A stretch of DNA of 64,000 nucleotides from Hydrangea macrophylla (lineage: Eukaryota > Streptophyta > Magnoliopsida > Cornales > Hydrangeaceae): assembly GCA_033977485.1 (NCBI GenBank), contig CM066993.1, positions 30,742,001 to 30,806,000 of the forward strand. The letters run 5' to 3'. The notes beneath the pieces were generated by a model. It ran no database searches. It was not told where the DNA came from and was given only the letters and a program-made list of their open reading frames with translations. Of this stretch, positions 59,366 through 64,000 are shown piece by piece (positions within the stretch are counted from its first letter, which is position 1; the number at the start of each line of letters is the position of its first letter). The position numbers were made by a program, and so were the translations under genes.

Positions 59366-59680
59366 ATGCATCCACCGGTACCACCGTTCTTCCTGCCACA
59401 TCAACTTTTTCATGGCTTTGGACCATACATAAGGTCCCCAGACACTCCACCGCAAGAGGAAAGTCCGTTGCACAGTTCTACTCCGTTATCCGTGTCCCCA
59501 ACGGGATCACCTCTTGCATGGGCTTTCAATTCCTTAGAGAGTTCAGACTTGTTCGATGATGTCCTGGCTGCTTTTCGACTGTTCTGGGAAAGGGAATCAT
59601 CTTGTTTAGACTCCACATGCGAAGATTTAACGGAGAATGAAGCAATGGTGGAAGAAGAAATTTTCTTGCTCAAAGAGTAG
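59366..59680 (+). CDS. unknown short ORF of the Athila element
   Basis: The ATG at 59366 comes ten bases after an acceptor-like TTTGTCAG. The product of about 104 residues is Pro-rich at the start (MHPPVPPFFLPHQ) and acidic at the end. No relatives recognised. The AT-rich sequence after it contains AGTTGGGGGCAATAA near 59808, a polypurine-like phrase. Confidence 0.45.
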   Translation: MHPPVPPFFLPHQLFHGFGPYIRSPDTPPQEESPLHSSTPLSVSPTGSPLAWAFNSLESSDLFDDVLAAFRLFWERESSCLDSTCEDLTENEAMVEEEIFLLKE

Positions 59681-60638
59681 TGTTCACTTCAATTGTATTT
59701 CATCATTGGTCTTTCTTTTAGCAATTGAAGTGTAATCCTAGACACATAATATTTTTAGTTCTAGTCTTGTTTTCGTTTTCTTTAGTTAAATAAGGTCTTA
59801 AATGCCAGTTGGGGGCAATAATTTTGCAATATGGATGCTGTTATAAAATTTTATTTAATAAAAATTGCAATTATCTATTATGAGGATGAGTTTTTTGGCT
59901 TACATGTCTTGTACTGCATTGTTTTTATCATTTCCTGTATGTCCAAAACAACTTGGGTTAGTTGGGGGTACGTTGTGTCTAAATTCTGTGTAGTTTTGGG
60001 AAATCAAGGTTCGATCGATCGACAGTTTCTCAATCTATCGAATGTTCGATCGCTCGAACACATCTCGATCGATTGAGAATTGTATTTAAACGAGGCTTCT
60101 AGCGTACACTTTATCAGACTCTTCATCTCCTTCTCCTTTCGAGCGCTCAAGCACAGAGGCGACGGGGGCAATTTGCTTGGTTCCTCTTACCACACACGCA
60201 AGTCGAGGAGCCCTTCAGCCCCAAATCATCATCTTTATCACCCTCATCCTCCACCTTACACATAACCCGAGGTAAGGCTCCGAGTTCCCCCTCGTTCCAT
60301 TTTTTCTGATTGAATCTTAATGGGGGTGCCCCCCATTGGTCATACGACCGTTTTTATGTAGTTTATAGTCCCCCTTACTTTGTTTCTTTGTTTTTCGTTC
60401 TTTTCCGTTCATGTTCTCGTTGCTGCGACATCTCTGTGTTCGATCGATCGAGCATCTTCGAGCGATCGACGATTCGAGTTGTTCGATCGATCGAGAGAAT
60501 TCGAGCGATCGACGAGTTGCGTTTCTCGATCGATCGATTAAAGTTCGATCGCTTGAACTCTAGCAGTCTCTTTGTTTTCTTTTCAATTCCTGTTTTTAAT
60601 TGTCGTTTTCTTTTCTTCTCCATTTCAGGATCTTCACA
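59681..60638 (+). other. Athila internal non-coding region with word clusters before the env-like ORF
   Basis: No protein gene supported. GATCGATCGA and related words occur at 60008-60082 and 60438-60560. TATTTAAA at about 60088-60095 follows the first group. A pyrimidine-rich run ending CCATTTCAG (to 60628) precedes the env-like ATG by ten bases. Confidence 0.6.
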
Positions 60639-62063
60639 ATGAACCCTGTTACAGGGTATCATAGGGAGAAGCCCTTTGACCTTGCCATTCCTGACCCGGT
60701 CCCACATCACGGCTTCCGGCTCACTCCCGACCGCCAGTGGTTCACGCGCTATTTTCAGTCCCGGAAGGTCATGATTGAGCGACCACTCGAGATGGTATGG
60801 CTCACTACTCCCTGGTATCTCGCCCGCCTCCGAGTCATGCCACACTGGTACGATTTGCTCTCTCAGGCGAAGAGAGTGAATCTGTCATGGATCCGCGCGG
60901 CTTGTGTGACGATGATCCGAGATCCCGATGCTACATTCACACTTCGATCATTCTTTTGCGGCCGGGAGATTGTGTTCAGTCCAGCCACCGTCTCAGCTGC
61001 TCTAGGAGTCCCAGAGGTGCCTGATTGTGTATGCCCACGCCGTACTGACACACCAATGCTCCCACCGATTACAGTTATTCGAGAGCTCACTAGGGGTGCA
61101 TTACCAAGCTGGGATGGTATATCCCTTATTGCTGACATTTATCTGACCGATAATTATCACATGCTCCACCTTGCTCTCAGCAATTGTCTTTTGGTGACCT
61201 CCTACCGGGAGAAGATTGTACCCTGGTATGCACATGTGTTATATGCCATAGGGACAGGGTTACCAGTCTGTTTGTCGCGCCTATATATTGACTTCATGAG
61301 GCACCCCACCCGATACATTGCTGCCAAGAAGCACCTGAAAGGTGCTTAGGCCATACACAGGGTGATCAAGCAGGCTGGCCTCGTTCCCTTACCTGATGAT
61401 GCATCCTCTCAGGCTCGCAGTCGGTTTGGCGAGACAGCTTCTCACCGATCGGATGCACAGAAGAGGAAGGGTAAAGAGAAGGCAAAAGTTGGAGAGAAGA
61501 GAAGGAGAGCCGATGGCACCGATACTGAGGGTGCAGTTTCAGGGACGCCGACAGAGGCTGAGGAGCTTGATTCTGATGATGAGGTTGATCCTCTGGTGGA
61601 GGTTGCACAGTTTGAGCTGAGACAGCGATCTCAGGCTCAAACTCGGGCCCAGGGAGAGTCTTCGTCATCCATGCCTCTCCCGACTGTTCATGAGTTATTA
61701 CTGGAGGAGAGAGAGGCACAGATCAGACTCGAGGGCCGTGTGGACCACATGACGACATTGCTAGAGGCTATTCTGATTCAGTTGGGGGTTGATCAGTCAT
61801 TACGTACTCCTCCATCTACTACTACTCCCCCTACTGGACATCCTACTGCCGATCCATCCACAGCTGATCCCCCACCGCCACCTGTTGATCCTGGTGCACC
61901 ATCGTCCTCAGCGGCACCACCTTCTGCAAATCCCCCACTTCCACCACCTCCAGTCATGACTGCGAGTGACCCGGCGATGGCTAGCACTGTTGCTGAGGGT
62001 AGAGTTGAGGATACCCCCGATGCGCCGATAGAGATATTATCAGATGTTGCTGAGGATGTTTAG
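60639..62063 (+). pseudogene. Athila env-like / putative plant transposon protein, one TAG
   Basis: ATG 60639. The N-terminal 236 residues resemble the conserved domain annotated in plants as putative plant transposon protein and found in Athila elements. Recognisable stretches include RVNLSWIRAACVTMI, GREIVFSPATVSAALGVP and LALSNCLLVTSYREKIVPWY. TAG at 61347-61349 is followed by the same frame to 62063. That tail is basic (KRKGKEKAKVGEKRRR), then acidic, then has a likely coiled coil (LEEREAQIRLEGRVDHMTTL) and a Pro-rich end. No signal peptide or clear membrane anchor is visible, so env-like reflects position rather than demonstrated function. Confidence 0.8.
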
Positions 62064-64000
62064 GTCTTGACGTTGGGAGTGTTTGGAGAGTTTTGTTGTA
62101 TTTTCTTTTTCTTATTTCTATCTCTCTGCTCTCCTCTTATGTCTTTTGGATTGTGGTACAGTGGTACTCTATGTGGATATTTGTTTTTGGTTAGTTGGTT
62201 TGGTTTGTGTGCATTTTATTATCACTGCTCCGTCATTTTTATTGTATTATCTTCCTAGTGATGTTTTGTTAATATTTATAGATCATATGCTTATTTTCCG
62301 TTTGTATATCTTTCGTTTGATCTTGGTTGCTTGGAGAGGGTATGTTTCTTTATAGATTGTTACGCTTGCAGTTATTGATGCGATTTCAGGTGCTATCTCT
62401 CTATTTATTTTTGAAAATCAACTTCTGAGGTCATCGCTATTTTCAGTTGGGGGTGGGATATAGATAGATAATCACCTGTGCATATTATTTACTTAGCAAT
62501 CTGGATCACTCTTTCTATTGCAAACATCATACAATCTCCATTTTTCTTAAAGTTGACAATACAACAAATTTTCAAAGTTTCAAACTATTAACAAAATTTT
62601 TGAATTAAATTGGTAAAATATTTTTAAATGTTCACTTCTGTTTAGCTGTTATCAAGCGATGATACATTCCTGTTAATCTCATCCTTTTATGAATTACATT
62701 CACACGTTTTTTCTAATGTCACTAAGACGAATGCATATGTTGACCATTCTAGTATCCAACATCCATTTGCACGTGTTAATAGCTATGCTGAAAACTTAAA
62801 TAAGAGTCAATACGATTGTTATGCTTTAAGGGATAAGAAGTGGAAACTAATAACCCTTAGTGAGCTTTTGAGCCCAAACTTCAATTCTGAGGGACTTATC
62901 ACAATAAATTCGAATTGTTCTTCTTGAATATACTTTAAATTCGTTGAATAGTCTCAAATTCTTCATTTAGGCTGTTTATTAGAGGAGAACGTTCAGGATT
63001 TACCAATTAAAACTCAATGAACACTGAAGTGCTAAAACTAAGAAGTTAAGAAAAATGATTTAAGCTATCGTTCTTCATTCCTTACCTTTTTCATATACCT
63101 GTATCAACATCTAAGAATCTCTTAACCCCATACCAATTAAATACTGCCAATATGAAAGCCTAAAACCCTTCATCTGATACTTTAACATCTATAAACTCGA
63201 TTGCACATCTAAGGTGATAAAAAATTATTGAAGTATGTGACGGGAAGGGAGTAGTTGTGGGAAGGACGTTATAAAAAGAAAATATCCAGGTTAAAAAAAA
63301 AAAAAAGGAAGGAAGGAGGAGTAAAAAAAAAGAAAAAGAAATGAATGTATATGAGAAGAGAGGATGGTTGGAATAAAGAAGAAATAAATTAGTCTCTATC
63401 ACATGCTAAGGATGTGCAATTCTCGCCCCTCTTATCTCTATCCTACTAGATGAAAGCCGAAAAGTCAAAGTCTTAATGATTTTTAACAACTTAGTTTGAA
63501 TATGAACGTGTAATTTGAGTATCCACGGTATTTCTTTCCTCTAGTAAGTAGTATTCTTTTCACGAGACTATACACTCTAAATTTTCGTCCTTTATTGAGT
63601 TAGGTGTGAAATACTAGTAGCCAGAACATCACTCTTATCAAAGCTTTCACACCATGAGTGATCATTATTAAACCAGTTCTTGAGAGATGTTCATTTTTGA
63701 GTGCGAACCCATGTAAGGATTGAGTTAAAACTACGAATTCCGAAGGGTATGATAGTCTAAACAACTCTAAACTAAGTTGAATGCAGAGCTATTGATTTCA
63801 CACACACACGGATACATGAATGGAATGCATATGTATATTTATCTCGGTGTCAGGAGGAACACGTGGATTTCTTCATGGCTTGTATGAGGTTGATATGTTT
63901 TGTAGAGCTAAAATTGATAGTCGAAAAGGGAATGTTTAAGAGTTATTCTATATCTTTTTGAGCTTAATCAGAGAATTTTGTGGGTATATTCACTGCAAAC
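62064..64000 (+). other. Athila 3' untranslated region, to the window end
   Basis: AT-rich, no supported gene. It shows CAGTTGGGGGTGGGATATAG at 62442-62461 (polypurine-like), a long purine-rich tract at 63270-63390 comparable to that of the gag-pro element, and no LTR start matching 42.7-44.2 kb. The 3' LTR is therefore expected beyond 64000. Confidence 0.65.

Larger units (their letters stand above)
42700..64000 (+). mobile_element. Athila-type Ty3/gypsy element with env-like ORF, runs off the right edge
   Basis: A tRNA-Asp primer site, gag, protease with a DLG active site, reverse transcriptase with FMDD, integrase, and further ORFs after pol including an env-like protein: the Athila layout. 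It is damaged by a copia insertion in gag (45201-53874), a frameshift in gag near 54082, one near 57193, a TAA in integrase (57981-57983) and a TAG in the env-like ORF (61347-61349). No 3' LTR is seen by 64000. Confidence 0.92.

Noticed and set aside
62442..62461. Polypurine tract marking the Athila 3' LTR
   Set aside because: The following sequence does not start with TG and does not match the 5' LTR region; similar G runs occur at 59808 and 59960.

Overview
This looks like a transposon-dense, probably heterochromatic stretch of a flowering-plant nuclear genome, most likely a eudicot. The evidence is the families present: Athila, Tekay and Tat Ty3/gypsy elements, several Ty1/copia elements, a FAR1-type Mutator-like transposon with a Ulp1 peptidase gene, and small MITEs. 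The genes have spliced GT-AG introns and the DNA is AT-rich. I recognise no ordinary host gene and no rRNA or tRNA gene. The species cannot be named from the sequence.

Layout. 1-4667: 3' end of a Tat-like gypsy element, with two tandem-repeat arrays, a polypurine tract and a 2.9-kb LTR. 4668-5585: low-complexity DNA. 5586-7510: 5' LTR and leader of a decayed copia element related to the intact one at 45-54 kb. 7759-22612: a three-layer nest. A MITE was entered by a copia element with 187-bp LTRs (TSD CACTC), which was entered in turn by a 9.7-kb Tekay chromovirus (TSD TTCTG). 22613-25717: non-coding DNA with three MITEs. 25718-42566: a FAR1-type Mutator-like element made of a satellite array, an unrecognised ORF, a decayed transposase gene and a convergent nine-exon Ulp1 peptidase gene. 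An 8.5-kb gag-protease-only Athila-type element (TSD ACACA) splits the zinc-knuckle exon of the transposase. About 42.7 kb to the window end: an Athila element with an env-like ORF, whose gag is split by a very young, intact 8.7-kb copia element (TSD ATCAC).

Four insertions are proven by matching 5-bp target duplications. In two of them (31678-40166 and 45201-53874), removing the insert and one duplication leaves an open reading frame across the site. LTR-LTR divergence is low in the copia at 45-54 kb (three substitutions seen), the gag-pro element (about five) and Tekay (roughly two dozen), so these transposed recently.

The least expected signal is shared by unrelated elements. Their LTRs carry clusters of short self-complementary words (TCGATCGATCGA, CGCGCGAGCG or GCCGCGCGGC). 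Where a TATA box can be seen, the cluster lies upstream of it. In each of the three young elements the main LTR-LTR indel is a gain or loss of such words.
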